64,000 nt of DNA from Pteria penguin (GCA_035048485.1 CM068589.1:5504229-5568228); one strand, 5' to 3'; shown: positions 11,520 to 23,954, counted from the stretch's first letter. The notes: generated by a model not told the origin, from the sequence alone. Numbers and translations are program-made.

Positions 11520-11940
11520 AAGAAGAGAAAAGAGTGAAAACATACCCCTCCCTTTTTACATTCTTCTTCTCGATCCCATATCGACCGCGGAAGAAAGAAA
11601 AAGAATGTTAAATAACGCGGACGCGCTGAAAAAGCAAACTATAAATGTTAAGATCTTCAAAAATAAATTTGTAGCACCAAATGGACAACCGATTATAGAA
11701 GATAGTGCAGAAGATTTACCGAAACTGAACAATGAGGACATTGTATAGTTTACAAGGCAAGACATAGGGGACATCGAGAGCATTGACACCGTTATAACCC
11801 TATGTGTAGATCGACAGGGACGTTTGCTCTTCGGAACTGGAGGAGAAGTTAGTTTCCGGATATGACATGGGTATACAAAAACCATGTTTACACATTGACA
11901 CAGTCTGTGTCGACCATAGAACATTAGTTTAAAGAGTCAG
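11520..11940 (+). repeat. Duplicated ORF1 3' segment
   Basis: This segment repeats, with divergence, the ORF1 C-terminal part at about 11,080-11,440. Shared peptide blocks are FVAPNGQPI against LVTPNGKPIV, LNNEDIV, and VDRQGRLLFGTGG against VDRQGSLFFGTGGG. The DNA motif GACATCGAGAGCATTG occurs in both. It is a local tandem duplication of about 460 bp within the LINE remnant. Confidence 0.75.
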
Positions 11941-12489
11941 AGATCCAGATGAAAAAAATTGTGAGGCTACCTTGATGACGGTGAGTATGGAGCAGGCACC
12001 GAATTCACATATGTTTGAACACATCCAAATAATGCAAAGTCTACTTGGAGACTTAGCAGATAGGATGAACTAACTGCAAAATTTATAAAGAAAATATCCA
12101 CTTTTATTCCCTGCTCATTCATGTCTAAATCCGCTAATTGTTTAAGCAATTTTGATAGTTCAACCTCTGTAGCATCTGTTCTACTTTTCTGAGGCCACAA
12201 TGAAATGACACGTATGATGTAAATAAAGCATCCTACACTATATTGGTGATATATATTTTTAATTACAAACATAGATAAAATTATACATAATACTATGCCC
12301 TCTTTTTCAAAACCGAGGATAACTTGTCTATCAAAAAATGGACAATGTCTACGAAACGGATTTACTACTCGAAGTCATTAATGTCTCTCCTCCTTCACAC
12401 TTTTTACTTTCTCTCTCTGAACCATATCATTCTCATGTATCATTCATGTGGCACAGTTGGATATGTGGTATCATGTTATAAAAAGAAAC

Positions 12490-13090
12490 ATGGTTGACAT
12501 AATATCGTTAAACTGTCATGGGTTTGTTACTTATTTCACAAAGGAAGTGAAAAATCAAATAAGGAATGAGACGGGCCATCACATGCTTTTAATATTCATT
12601 TACTTCTAATTCCAGGAGAGTTAGTATTATGCTAAATAATAAATAATGAGTTTTAATTTGAAATCAAATCGATATCATCAGATGTAAGTGACCCTTACTC
12701 ATTTGTAAAATGAAGGTGTGATATATGTGAATCAAATAATGATAATCCTTAATATTGTATAAATGATTTTGAAAAACTAGAAAAAAGACAGAAGTAAAAG
12801 AGGAGATAGGACCGCTAGTTCCATTTAGTGAACTCCATACATATATAAGGAGATATACATGGCAGGAAATATTTCCCATAAAATGAGCACGATTAGACTT
12901 TTTCCTTATTACTGAACAGTTAAATGCAAGTGTACAAAGTTGTAGTAATGACACAAGTTATAAATCAAATCATTAACCAGTAAATCTTAAATTGAAATTC
13001 AATAATTTCACAAAAGGAAAGGGTCTTTGGAAATTCAGGAATTCAATTTTGTTTGATAAAGAGTATGTTCAAGTTATAAGTTATTACTTC
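12490..13090 (+). pseudogene. L1-like LINE ORF2 endonuclease remnant
   Basis: A plus-strand frame opens with VDIISLNCHG, the typical start of an L1-type apurinic endonuclease. After frameshifts it shows TWQEIFPIK, ARLDFFLITEQL and finally GKGLWKFRNSILFDKEYV, typical of the end of the endonuclease domain. The order and direction match the ORF1 remnant upstream, so 10,565-13,090 is one decayed L1-like LINE lacking its reverse transcriptase. Stops are frequent. Confidence 0.62.
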
Positions 13091-13690
13091 TGAAATAATC
13101 AAACAATATGCTTCACCTGTATACATGTATAATTTTGAAAATTTATGAACGTACTATATAACGTAATTATTTTTACCATCAATAATCAGTCCTTGGTGAT
13201 TTGTGTTATACAGCTTTGTAAGATATTTTATTTTTGTTTTGATCGGCAGTAAATAGATCTAGTTTGTCATTTGTAGGGGAAAATAAGGAAAGTAATAAGT
13301 AAGCTTAAAGGGGAAGGTGAAAGCCCTCTTTTACTTGGACAGCTAATTGATTTGGATTGATTCATCACGCTGACCACAAGAGTGGATGACCAGGGTACTT
13401 GTGGTCAACCATGCGACATAAGATTTCTATTAATTGCCTTATTCAATATGAGCGCAAATTACGCTCTTCAAAATTTGTGAAACCACGGTCTAGAACTTTT
13501 CTATCTCTCTCTCTCTCTTTATTTTCCTTTTTTTCCCTTAAATTTCGAGTTAACTATTTTCTCCGAAAATGTCAATGCATTGTTTTTATAAGGAAACTAA
13601 AACACAACAATGAACACCGTGCCTTTGAATTTATCACCTGATAAGCTTCAAACCTTCAGAGATATCGGAATAAAGGGAAACTATTTCGTA
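13090..13690. other. Non-coding sequence with a small dispersed match
   Basis: No gene is seen. About 13,193-13,240 (CCTTGGTGATTTGTGTTATA, then CAGC) matches 7,990-8,035 and, more loosely, 63,230-63,270, so it is a small dispersed or duplicated element. The rest is AT-rich. Confidence 0.45.
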
Positions 13691-16600
13691 AGAAAAAAGA
13701 GGAGTTACTGTCTCAATTATGTGGCAGAAGTCACCATGGAGCTATACAATACATGAATATAAATAATATACTAGAACATATAACACATTACAAAAATATT
13801 TGATTGTAATGCAATTACGATACCGACTTAGGACGGTCATTTAATTTGACAAAAGCCAAACAAATGGTGTGGTTAACCGGTTTACGGGCCCACCTTCCCA
13901 CTCACCGTAACAGCAGAACAATCAAAGGACGTACATTTAAAAATTTATAAATAATCCTCCATTTAAAGAACAAGGGTCAACAGGAGAGGTCATAAAAATA
14001 TAAATACGCCAGGTATTGTAAAACATATCACGGTATAAAAAATATATGCGACATCAACATGATAAACCGTGCTCAGCCAGTCTGAAAGCGAACTAAGACC
14101 CTAGATCTGTAGGAGTCCCGACTAACAGTCAGAGGGGACGAGGTTCAGGACCATGTCTCCTCTGAAAAAGGTTTGGACAAGGCCCGTCATATAGTCCCCA
14201 CCGCCCTGTTAGTCCGCGTGCAACGTTAAAGTAAGAGACCTATAGTCTTTTTGATGATCTCAATATCATATTGTCTATTTAGAAGACGTTTGACTATTTT
14301 ATTACATGATAAAATAACGTTATCGGAGCCTTTTTTCTTTCCTTAGTTTATATACGAGATCACCATAAAAATTAGGATGGGAAATTCCATTGGATACATA
14401 CTGTTGAAAAGAAATATTTCCAAATTTAGATAGAAGTTCTGAATAAGATCTGAAAAATTTGCCGAATGTTTTTCTTAGCTTGTGATATCTGTAACCCTGA
14501 GTTAAAAGTTTAGTAGTAATTTGTAAATTTCGTTTATGAAGTCCAAAACATCGGTGCAGCCTCTGACAAATCGAACTAATTGAGATATATAGATACCATA
14601 TGATGGGAGTCGAGGGACATCGCCATCCAAGTAAGAGAAATTTACAATAGGAAATCCAAAATCCTCACGTTTATCATAAATATGGGTATATATTAGGTTG
14701 TTGATAATTTTGATATTTAAATATAAGAAAGGTGTAGATTTATCTCAAGTATTAGCTTCATTCAATGTGAGCTCTGGTGGATATATTTCTGATATAAATT
14801 GTTCGAATTCAGGGTTATCGATAACCGAAATGTCATCCAGATATCTGCAAGTATTATTAAATTTCTCAATGAGGTCAAAACGTTTTGATTTTTTAATAGA
14901 AACCATAAAATCCCTCTCATAACAATAAAGAAATAAATCTGCTTTACATAATTCCTTGCAAGTCCAGTTTTTATATGAAGTATATTGTTTGTTGGAAAAG
15001 AATCCGGTGTTATTGGAAGTACATATGTACGTTTTAGATTCTCTGTGAAAACACCATTGTATAAGAGACAGCAACTTGCTTTTAATCAAATCATGAGGCA
15101 GAGATGTATAAAGTGTAGAAAAATCAAATGTAGAAATTTGAGTCGCTTTGAAATTAAGCGAAAGAAGTTTGTCTATAACTTCATGAGCATTTTTAATCGA
15201 CCAAAAGTAATTGATGTTACTAATATGAAATTCGACATCATAGCAGTTTTATAGCAGTTAGAGCAGACGTAATATGCTTCGATAGTACCGTAGTAGAGCA
15301 GTGGCTAGAATTAGATATGAAACGTGATTTATATGGACTTTTATGTAGTTTTGGGAGCCAATATATGGTTGGTAGATCAGATTTATCAGTTTTAATTTTG
15401 AAGTCGGACATGGTCATGAGGTGATCGTGCAAGGTGCTGTCTTTTGAGGTAGGGCTTTCCACATATGTATGAGTGGAGTTTAATTCGTTTTTAAGTACTT
15501 CAATATAATATTGTTTTCAAACAACTATTATATTATTACCTGCTTTATCAGCAGGAACAAAGACATATTTAACATGTAAGTCAGCTATCTTCTTTTTAAT
15601 AGAATTTGCCGTTAATGTATTAGGCTGTTGAAATAAATGCGGATTTTCCGTAAAGTTCTCAATACGGATATCGACAATTCTTAAAATCTCGTATTTCCAA
15701 TCATTAAGAGCATGAACCTTTACCTTTTCTTTTTTACACCAACGTTTACAATATGTAGTTAAAGCATCTTCTATAACGTCACGGCATTTATTGAAATCTA
15801 TCCAAGACGGTAACCTATATTTAGGTCCTTTTCCAAAAAGGGTGCGCAATATCTTGTCCGAAATACAATTTAGGTCACCAGTAATAACATGACCTGCCGG
15901 TTTAGAATTTTCACAAGAACACGACGAAGGAATAGAGTCTGAAAAATCAGGGTTAGATGTAACTTTATTATAATTTAGAAGAAGATTTCTTAAAGGCTTT
16001 TTGTACTGGTAACAAATAAGTGGAGTTTCTAAATTCTCAAAATATTGGGGGATTTTAGATGTGACTCTATGATCACGGAAAATATTAGAAATGTTAAGTA
16101 GATCGAAGCCTTTATTAATAAATTTAATTTTGAGAAATTGCTGCTTGGGTGGAAGAGAGGGAATACGAGGAAAGAGTTTATTATATGAAAATAAAATAAT
16201 CAAATTGAGTTTATATCAATCAGAATTGCGTAAACTTCGAAGATTAACTTCGTCCAGGATTGGTTTTAACTTATTTACCGGAATAGTGGATAGTGCATGC
16301 AAAAGTTCATGACGGCCATTATTTTTTGCGATAAATAGAAGATCGTTTAATGGCCTATTTAAACGATTACGTTTTCTGATGTTACAATTGCGGCGACGAC
16401 CATGTGACCTACGTTTTCTAATAGTTTTATGTCTTAATGTAAAAATATTGATCTTATTCTGACGAGAAGATATATTACCTTGTCGATATATTTGGTCGTT
16501 GAGACCGAGAGGGTATGGGTTTGTAGTTGTTTAACCCAGTAGAGCCCGGTTTCCAAAAGTCGTTTTTTAATATCTTATATTGTATCACCTGGTAATTTAG

Positions 16601-16795
16601 AGATATTTTCTACTGGAATTATTTTCACATTGTTAATATTATGTTGGTATTTATTAAAGTGGTTATAAAGAAAATTATGGTATTTACGTCGTGAATTATT
16701 ACGAATTTTATAGGAATGATTCCGAAAACGTTGTTTCAAAGTTTGAGAAGTTTCCCCGACATATTGAGCCCCACATCCTCTAGCTTCTCAAGTGA
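13690..16795 (-). mobile_element. PLE-A: Penelope-like retroelement with N-terminal GIY-YIG
   Basis: The longest retroelement in the window, sense minus. From 16,793 downward it encodes a GIY-YIG endonuclease (GCGAQYVGETSQTLKQRFRN, about 16,560-16,793), then LGLNDQIYRQGN and a basic linker, then a Penelope-type RT (about 14,520-16,200) with VPADKAGNNIIVV, YWLPKLHKSPYKSRF, DFSTLYTSLPHDLI and catalytic YLDD. The 3' UTR runs to about 13,690 and ends ACTCCTCTTTTTTC in its own sense. Having the endonuclease before the RT is the permuted Chlamys/Naiad layout, not the usual C-terminal one. In-frame stops (near 16,218 and 15,515), a frameshift in the linker and an internal RT deletion make this copy dead. 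Confidence 0.85.
14700..16203 (-). pseudogene. PLE-A reverse transcriptase, disrupted
   Basis: The RT core spans the thumb-to-N-terminal part in several frames: 228 codons at 15,517-16,203 (INKGFDLLNISNIF to the VPADKAGNN block), 15,238-15,462 (IYWLPKLHKSPYKSRFI), and 14,745-15,089 (FFSNKQYTSYKNW to CRYLDDISVIDNPEF). At about 14,942 the text jumps from CKELCKA to DLFLYCYERDF. This removes the roughly 30 residues that normally carry the conserved GIPxG motif, so the enzyme would lack part of its fingers and palm even without the stop codons. The YLDD catalytic box remains (about 14,832-14,843). Confidence 0.8.
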
Positions 16796-17260
16796 TGAGA
16801 ATAATAAACCTGACTTCGAGCATGCGCAGTTTAATCCAAACAAATAAGATGAAGGAAGACTCCAAAAGAAAATGGCGATGAATACTGACTTTAGCAGACT
16901 TGAATGCAGATTTGTTAACTTACTCGTCAAGTTTACTTACCTCTCTCTCCATAATATGGCTTCCGCATTAGATCACTTGATAACCGGAATACCTCTTCTA
17001 ACTGCATATGCATAAGATTGTTGTAAGCATTCTGTTTACAAGCATCGCGTTTTGGGCAGCCATATCTCACTTAATACAACGAATTTGATCGCAACATTTG
17101 CAAGGGCCCCCCCCTTTTTTTTATATGTTTTAGGCTTATTGATATAATCAAGAATTTAGAATAAATTTACCTATGATATACTCTGTACTATCGAGGATGG
17201 GGTATACAGGTTTAAAACCTTGGATCTATGACAATTTGATAAGTGCGAAAAGTATGACAT
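16795..17260. other. Flank of PLE-A, no gene
   Basis: Ordinary sequence with a C9/T8 run near 17,106-17,123. A similar C/T run occurs at 50,292-50,308 close to the partner of the duplicated segment. Short open frames here have no protein-like signature. Confidence 0.4.
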
Positions 17261-19150
17261 ATAACCCTGCCTACAAAATGTCGTAAAGTTTGCTTTAAAT
17301 TCAATTCCTGTTCTTTACGTCTTCTTCTTGATATCATTCACATTGTCTTATAAACAGGAAACCTGATAATAAGTCCTTGTTTCTTCATTCCTTTGAATCT
17401 CCAGGTTAGCAATTAATTAATATCTCGAAAGACGACAAAAGACACGAAAGAATGATGTTATTTCCCTAGTCAAACGCTTGGACAAGGTGATAATACGTAA
17501 TGATTTAGTCGCACATGTGACAAGTTATCGCCATAGACGTCGTAGCCCCGACATACTCTCGATATATTGAAAGTTTTCAACTAAAGTCAACTATTATAGA
17601 TTTGGTCGAGGGACTAACCATCGCATTGCACACGACGAAGAGTCATTACTTCCGATGGTGTTTTAATCATAAAAATCAAGTAATTCGGGGTATCCTCTAT
17701 GAACAGTTTTATAATGATCAGATGAAAGGTTTTATAAACATTTTATAAAGCTTATCCTGCAACCAGAGTCGTAAAATGAGGTCATATTCTTAAATCGATA
17801 CATAACACATTATTAAATTGAATGGCACTGTCACTTATGACATCCTAATTTAAAAACTTGTAATATTGCATGTATAATGTAATTAAGGAGATGATTGTGG
17901 TGATTATTAATGAAATTATAATTAAAAGTAAAATAAAATCATTTTCTATACACAAACATGATAATTTTCAAAGTTGAATTACATTACAATGTTTACTATT
18001 ACATTCTTTGTTCATTAACAATTTATTTATTGAGCATTTATACAGGAGTAAGACATAAAAGAAAAAAAAAAGATAACTGTTCCCTCTCTTTGATATTCAG
18101 ATTCTGACACGCTTGAGTATGCGAGGTCAACTAATTTGCATATTAAATTTCTTGTTAAATGCTTACCCTAATCTTGTATATTGAAAAATATGCAAATAAA
18201 TGAAATATTGCAAATATTTGAAATAATTAAACTTTTGAATTTGGTTATTTGAGTTTTCTGTTTATATAAATAGCCTGCAAAAATATACGAGAAAATACAT
18301 CATGATGGCTTTTCTCGATTGCGTTCACTTAGTTTTAGGGTCATAAATTAGGATTATAAGTTTAGATTGACTGGCAATATCGACTGATAAGAAAGAGTCG
18401 ATAAAACACAAGTGTCCCAGCATTGGTAGCGTCCGAGCATTGATACCATGAGTATATGTACTATGAATGATGAAATGAAACTTTTGATATATAAAACTTT
18501 GTAAGTAAAAGCCGTGGGATAATTCTCACAAATAGGATAATCATAGTTATTTCTGTAGACATTGTTTTGGTTATGAGTTTTCTTATTTGAGACTTTATAA
18601 TGCACTATTGTTTATTATGTATTTCGAAGTAATCATTCACCTGTTAAAACAATACGGCGGACTGTTTCTTTTGGCAGAGAGGGTGACGCTATCTTTTTCT
18701 ATTTTTGAATGGACTGTAATGTTTTAGGTATATTTTTTAAAACTGGTTTGAATTGAAAAGATACTAATCGGATATTATGCGATAACGAAAGATAAATGAA
18801 GAACTGAAAATAGTAGATTTAAAAATAATTATGAGTACCCGTGTCGTCCGTCGGTCTCGCTTCGGCGATCAACTGTAAAACCCACTTCAATAAATTAAAT
18901 ACAAATGTAATCCCGGTCAATAAACATATCGCTTTTATGCTCTTTAATTCTAATAAATATGTCGCTGTATCTCCGGGTTCTTTTTAAGTATTTTAATGAT
19001 TTTAACTATTTTTGAATTCCGAGAAGCAAGAAGAAAACAAAATAAATATTCTACTGATATCATTTTGATATACATGTTAAAATATTTCTCGATATATTAT
19101 TGATATGAGAATTGCAAACAATGCATGTTGATCAATTTGAACCCACTAAC
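17260..19150. repeat. Segmental duplication, copy 1 (partner at 49.9-51.2 kb)
   Basis: Collinear same-strand similarity to 49,920-51,150. Shared landmarks in order: TACAAAATGTCGTA, TGTTCTTTACGTCT, GAAACCTGATAATAAGT, CTCGATATATTGAAA, ATGATGAAATGAAAC, AAAACAATA-GGCGG, GGCAGAG, CTGAAAATAGTAGAT, CCCGTGTCG and AACAATGCAT..TGATCAATTTGAAC. The copies differ by many substitutions and indels, so the event is old. Neither copy contains a recognisable gene. The partner lies just downstream (minus sense) of the signal-peptide exon at 51,616-51,700. Confidence 0.8.
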
Positions 19151-19350
19151 AACTATCAAAACTCATTGAGGCGAGATAAAATTCCGGGGTCAGATGGATT
19201 TTCCTCCACGTTTTTTTTTTTATGTTCTTTTCGAAAGAGATAGGCATGGGGAATTTTGTAGTGAAGTCTCTGAACTATGGTTATGGAGTTGGTGAATTGT
19301 CATATACACAAAAAAGGTATCATAACACGTATCCCGTAAAATAACAAACC
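19135..19350 (+). pseudogene. L1-like LINE reverse transcriptase fragment
   Basis: A plus-strand frame reads LRRDKIPGSDGFSSTFFFMF, followed by KEIGMGNFVVKSLNYGYGVG and ELSYTQK. This matches the start of the L1-type RT domain (the PGxDGF motif, then the GELS-TQ block). It is short and ends in frameshifts. It directly abuts the Ty3/gypsy remnant on the other strand. Confidence 0.62.
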
Positions 19351-19399
19351 ATAACAATTTTTAAAGCATGTGGCCATTTATATTTTATTTATTGGGTAG

Positions 19400-22300
19400 G
19401 ATCCGGTGTGATAGCAACGATATTTCAGGTTCTGTCTGACTTGATCTGCATGGCGCAGTGCAAGCAGTTTTCTCGGGTGTTGGAAAAAGCGTTCTTCTTC
19501 GTCGTCATACGTTGTACTGACGAGTATCGGATTTTTGGTGCTGTGTATTTGGGAATTCTAGTAATTCTAGGTGTGGTCGCTTTTGTCTACCTCACATTTT
19601 TGCAGGAGGTTCCTAAAAAGTGTTACTGCAATTTCAGCTTTGCTATTCGACTGAATGTAACGTGGTGATGACGTGACGTGCTTATTGCCAGATACGAGAA
19701 TATCTTGTACACCGTGTCGGCTGATCAGTGATTTTAGCTTTCCGATCACTTCCTTCGCAGTTTTGCCATATAGACGGTCGATTTCGAAGTAGTCGGAGTA
19801 ATAATCTGAAGTCACGAGACAATCTGTTGGTGTTGGTTTTGATGCTCGGATAGGTCACAACCAATATTTACCCACTGTCGGTTCGTTAATTGGTGGGTGA
19901 CCATCTGTACCTTAGGTTGTTCGTTCTGCACAGCGTTGCACTCTTCGCATTTGTCTATGAATTCTACTAGATCCCTTTTCATCTTAGGTCAGTAGATGGT
20001 TTCGCGTGCTGTGTGCAGGCAATTTAAAAAAACCCTGCATGTAAACTGTGTAGAAAGTTCATTATTTCGTCCTTTAATGCGACTGGTGTGACAGTGCGTT
20101 CTCCATTGCACACAAGTCTGTTCTATACTACACGTTCGTCTCTGAATGGGAAATAGCACGACAAACAAAGTACTTGGTCCCCACGGTCTGCCAAACCTGA
20201 GTTGATAACAGTCATGACCTCTTGAAGTATTTCGTCATTTGATGGATACGGATACGTTAGATACGGTTGGATGATATTAACAATTATACAGCATTGTAAA
20301 CGCTCTCTCGATTCTCGGGTTGATCGGGACGAGATAGGTATGCACGACTGAGAGAATCTGTGAGGTAAATTTCTGTTCCTTTATTGTAGCGAATTTGTTG
20401 TTCCTGCAAATCGTCTGTAATGGTTTGTGATCGGAATCTACAAATACATGTCAGCCGTACGTGAAGGTTACGAACTTTTCGAGGATAAAGACTACCACAA
20501 GCAGCTCTTTCTCGATTTGAACGTAATTGCATTCGGTTTATGTAAGAGAACATGATGCGTACTCGATAGGGTGATCATCCAGCATAAGGCATGCTCCCAA
20601 ACCGCTTTCAGATGCGTCGCATTGCAAAACAAGTTCTTTAGTCGTATCGCGGAACTTCAGCACTGGTGCTTCTGCTGATGCAGCTTTCAATTTTCAAAAG
20701 CTTTGTTGTGGATCGATCTTCGGGTACCATTCGAAATGAATGTCATTCTGCAACAGTGTGCGGAGAGGTGTGGTTGCTCTGGAATTCCTCTGCAGCAGGC
20801 GAAATGCCAAATGGCATCCTGAGCCATCGGTAACGGCCCAATGGCGTTCTGAATGTGGTGAAGTAGCTGCTGGCCTCATCCAGTAATATGTGCCATTCCT
20901 TTGTCCCTGTCGTCTACCACTTACTTGCGTGCCTTAAGCAGGTCCGGTTGTAGGTTCTCTATCAACGGCGTAGGGTAGTCGTTGCGCTTGGGCGCCTTAT
21001 TCAATGGTTTCGGATCGATGTACAGTTTAATGTTTCCGTTAGACTTCTGTATGACTACTATCGATGATATCCAGTCAGTGGATGTGTTGACAGGCTTGAT
21101 GACTCCAATTTGTTTTAACCTGTGGAGCTCACTTTTTAGCCTTGTTTTAATCGTGATCGGTACTTTTCAGGTCACCAATTTTACGGGATTGACAGTTTTG
21201 TCTATTTCAATGTAGAGCTTGCCGTCAATCTTCTCCAGCTGCTAAAAACATCTTCATAATTTTCCTGAATCTCTATTTTGGATACTATCTCGGTACCTTG
21301 GTAAGGAAAGAGTCTGTATATTAATCTGTATGGATTTGATAGCGCCAATTCCAAGGATTGAATGCAGATTCTTACAATCGATTATTGCAAAGTTCAAGTT
21401 GTATTTCTTCCTTTGTTTGCGGTTTCGGACTAAGAGTCATCTCCCTGATAAACTACCAGAACGCATTCCTCAGAATCGGATCAGTTGGGAAAGGTGTTTA
21501 CTTTGTGGATGTTGGCTTTGACTTTCGTTTTCGTATTTGTTCCTTTGGTGAGACACGTCTTGGCGAAATGATTTCCACGTCTGCAGTTGTGACCTTCAAC
21601 ACCAAATGTTGTGCACTGCTCTCTTTCTTTTCTATAATTATTTTTTCGTGCAATGTTTGCAAAACGTGTTTGTACATGTATGTGCCGATCCTTGCTTAAA
21701 ATTTGCCTTTCCACTTGCAGTTTTCGGTTTTGTGGATTTCTGCTTTTTGTTTCCGCTTAACATTTTTTTTATGTTCTTCGACTGAGATTGTGTATTCTCG
21801 TGTCACTTGCATATGTCAATGCATCTTTGCATGGCGACTTCTTATATGTAGCAATTTCTTTCGTGTGCGGGTGACACGAACGCACATAACTATTGGGTCA
21901 CGAATAAGTTTCTCCTCCAGAGCACTGTGCTTACACGTTTTAGCAAACGATCGCATAGTAGCAACATTTTAATCGATTGCTCATAAATTTCGTTCGTCTC
22001 TCCGATGCAGAATTCTTACATTTCCGTATGACGTCCTTGATGTTGTTTCTATTCTCATGTCCCTCGAAAGCCATTATACACTTCTAGTGTGTCTGGGCCT
22101 ATAGACGTTAGCAATGTAGCTACTCTTAGATTGTTTTCTCTACGTCTTAGACCACTGGCTGTTTAAAATTTTTCTCAAACTTGGCGAATTTTTTTCCAAC
22201 TAGTTGCTAATTTTCCTCATGTCTAGCATTGTAGGAAAGGGTATGTCAAAGGGGATGCAATGTGCACCGGAAGGGGGTGGAAATGGTGGCGGTGGTGCTG
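19400..22300 (-). mobile_element. Ty3/gypsy retroelement remnant (gag-RT-RNaseH-INT)
   Basis: Read on the minus strand, a complete domain order is recognisable through many frameshifts: a gag zinc-knuckle-like stretch (about 21,552-21,615, CTTFGVEGHNC...HFAKTC), RT (about 20,900-21,200, with LKQIGVIKPVNTSTDWISS and KSNGNIKLYIDPKPLN), RNase H ending in LTDSLSRAYL (about 20,330), and integrase (19,567-19,815, DYYSDYFEIDRL...KTAKEVIGKL). In the integrase the second catalytic aspartate appears to be glycine (LVSGNK). No LTR pair was found. It is an old, non-functional copy; only its identity is described. Confidence 0.82.
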
Positions 22301-22640
22301 GTTGCGGGCCTTCCTGCTCAGGTTGTTACTAATTTACATTGGTCACTTTCGAATGAAGCACGTGGGATGCTTACAACAAAGAAAATTTTCAACAGTCAAA
22401 CGCTATCGTAGTTTGTTGACGATATTCGTTTTCTCAGTCTCATTTAACCCTTACAGCATATTCAGACACCATGCGATGATCTTGCAGGGTTCTGTGCCAA
22501 CGAATATAACGACGGCCTATAGTAAAGAACTACACTTTATTTTCATTGACATAACACGGGAGGCAACTCTAATTGACAATACTACCAGTGGGCAATTCAC
22601 AATTGATTATTGTCACAAACAGTATCTTTTATACACATGG
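22300..22640. other. Spacer without identifiable gene
   Basis: Sequence between the gypsy gag end and the L1 fragment. A plus-strand open frame (22,260-22,646) is mostly antisense to gag-side sequence and has no recognisable domain. Confidence 0.4.
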
Positions 22641-22898
22641 GTCTGAAGAAGACATAATGTATACAAATGACTTAAAAGAAGTCAATACTTTAATATCATT
22701 TGAGACTTTGCAAGATAAGTTTCCCATTAAACCACACTTTTTAGAATCCAACTGCGAGAAAAAACCAATAGAAATGTGTAAAACTTTCAAATGAAAATTT
22801 ATAGAAAATACATACACCTTGGATACCATAATCTATTCAAATCAATACATGAATGTAAAAAAGGTTCAAAATCTATATATGATTTAATGGAAACACAG

Positions 22899-22905
<7 letters not shown>
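22640..22905 (+). pseudogene. L1-like LINE ORF2 C-terminal fragment
   Basis: Plus-strand frames contain NDLKEVNTLISFETLQDKFP, then IKPHFLESNC and, after a frameshift, KKGSKSIYDLME. This combination resembles the region after the RT domain in L1-type ORF2 proteins (a 'sFeelqeKF..k.nFL' block followed by 'KGS..iYd.l'). It runs straight into the CA microsatellite, a common 3' flank of such insertions. Confidence 0.5.
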
Positions 22906-22947
<42 letters not shown>

Positions 22948-22955
22948 AACACACA

Positions 22956-23014
<59 letters not shown>
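22899..23014. repeat. (CA)n(GA)n compound microsatellite
   Basis: About 37 CA dinucleotides with one imperfection are followed by about 21 GA dinucleotides. It generates spurious HTHTHT/ERERER open frames. Confidence 0.95.
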
Positions 23015-23015
<1 letters not shown>

Positions 23016-23042
23016 TACTACGAATAGATCACAAAAAATGGT

Positions 23043-23285
23043 CACATATTATTCATAATACAGAAGAAGCATTATAGGAAATGAACTCTCCTTAAATACA
23101 CTTTTACATTATCTGAAATATACGTACAAATTTCACAAATATCTCTCATATAGATAAAAAGAAGTTGTATCTATATGAGAGACATTTGTTAATTTTCTAC
23201 GAATATTTCAGATGAAGTTAGAAAGTGTATTACAGGATAGTTCTTTCCTACAATGCTTTTTCCGTATCATAAATATGTAATAGAA
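23043..23285. repeat. Long imperfect hairpin (foldback), arms about 110 bp
   Basis: The left arm (GAAGCATTATAGGAAATGAA ... CTCTCATATAGATA, to about 23,157) pairs with the right arm starting TATCTATATGAGAG at about 23,169 and ending CAATGCTTTTTC. Only about 11 nt (AAAAGAAGTTG) separate them. The arms share about 80 percent of positions by eye. It could be a foldback MITE; if transcribed it would form long double-stranded RNA. No coding content. Confidence 0.75.
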
Positions 23286-23391
23286 TTGAGAACATTTCAA
23301 TGTACTATTTAAATAAGAAGATAAAATGATAAAAATTAATTTTAAAAAAATTGACTAAAAACCCCTGGTCAGTTAAGAAAAACACTTAAGA

Positions 23392-23457
23392 ATATATATA
23401 TATATATATATATTAATATATATCAATATATATATATATATATACATGTATATATTT
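23392..23457. repeat. (TA)n microsatellite
   Basis: Interrupted TA dinucleotide runs between AAGAATATAT and CATGTATATATT. The rest of 23,285-23,735 is AT-rich and shows no gene; it contains one TGACGTCA palindrome at 23,470-23,477. Confidence 0.9.
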
Positions 23458-23735
23458 AAAATGTTTAGCTGACGTCACATATGCAACTTGAATTTATACA
23501 TATGTTCTTCTCTCATTTGTACTTGAATATGACTATGTTGGTCGTGTAAATGTATATAATATGCAATGTTTGCATATACTCAATATGATTTCTATTGTAG
23601 TCTTTGATTTATTACTTTACTATATTGATTGGTACATGCATATAATTTGAATGTTTTGATACGCTTTTGTTTTGCATGAATATACTCTATGAATTGATAT
23701 GGTGTTTTGCATGTATGTTTTCACTGGTATGTATG

Positions 23736-23736
<1 letters not shown>

Positions 23737-23811
<75 letters not shown>

Positions 23812-23885
23812 CGTACGTACGTATGTATGTATGTTTACATTGTGTGGGTGTGTATGTACGTACGTACATATGTATGTATGTTTAC
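23737..23885. repeat. (CT)n(GT)n(GTAT/GTAC)n compound microsatellite
   Basis: About 16 CT repeats are followed by about 14 GT repeats and then TATG/TACG tetranucleotide runs. This gives the spurious SLSLSL/VCVCVC open frames on both strands. Confidence 0.95.
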
Positions 23886-23954
23886 ATACTGACTGCACTC
23901 TCTGTAAATGCAAGTTACAAATAAAGCGCACACCATTCTCCTATGTTAACATAG

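Noticed and set aside
20982..21972. Plus-strand frames over the gypsy remnant
   Set aside because: They are antisense shadows of the RT and gag regions recognised on the minus strand.
22791..23931. HTHTHT/ERERER and SLSLSL/VCVCVC open frames
   Set aside because: They are translations of CA, GA, CT and GT microsatellites.
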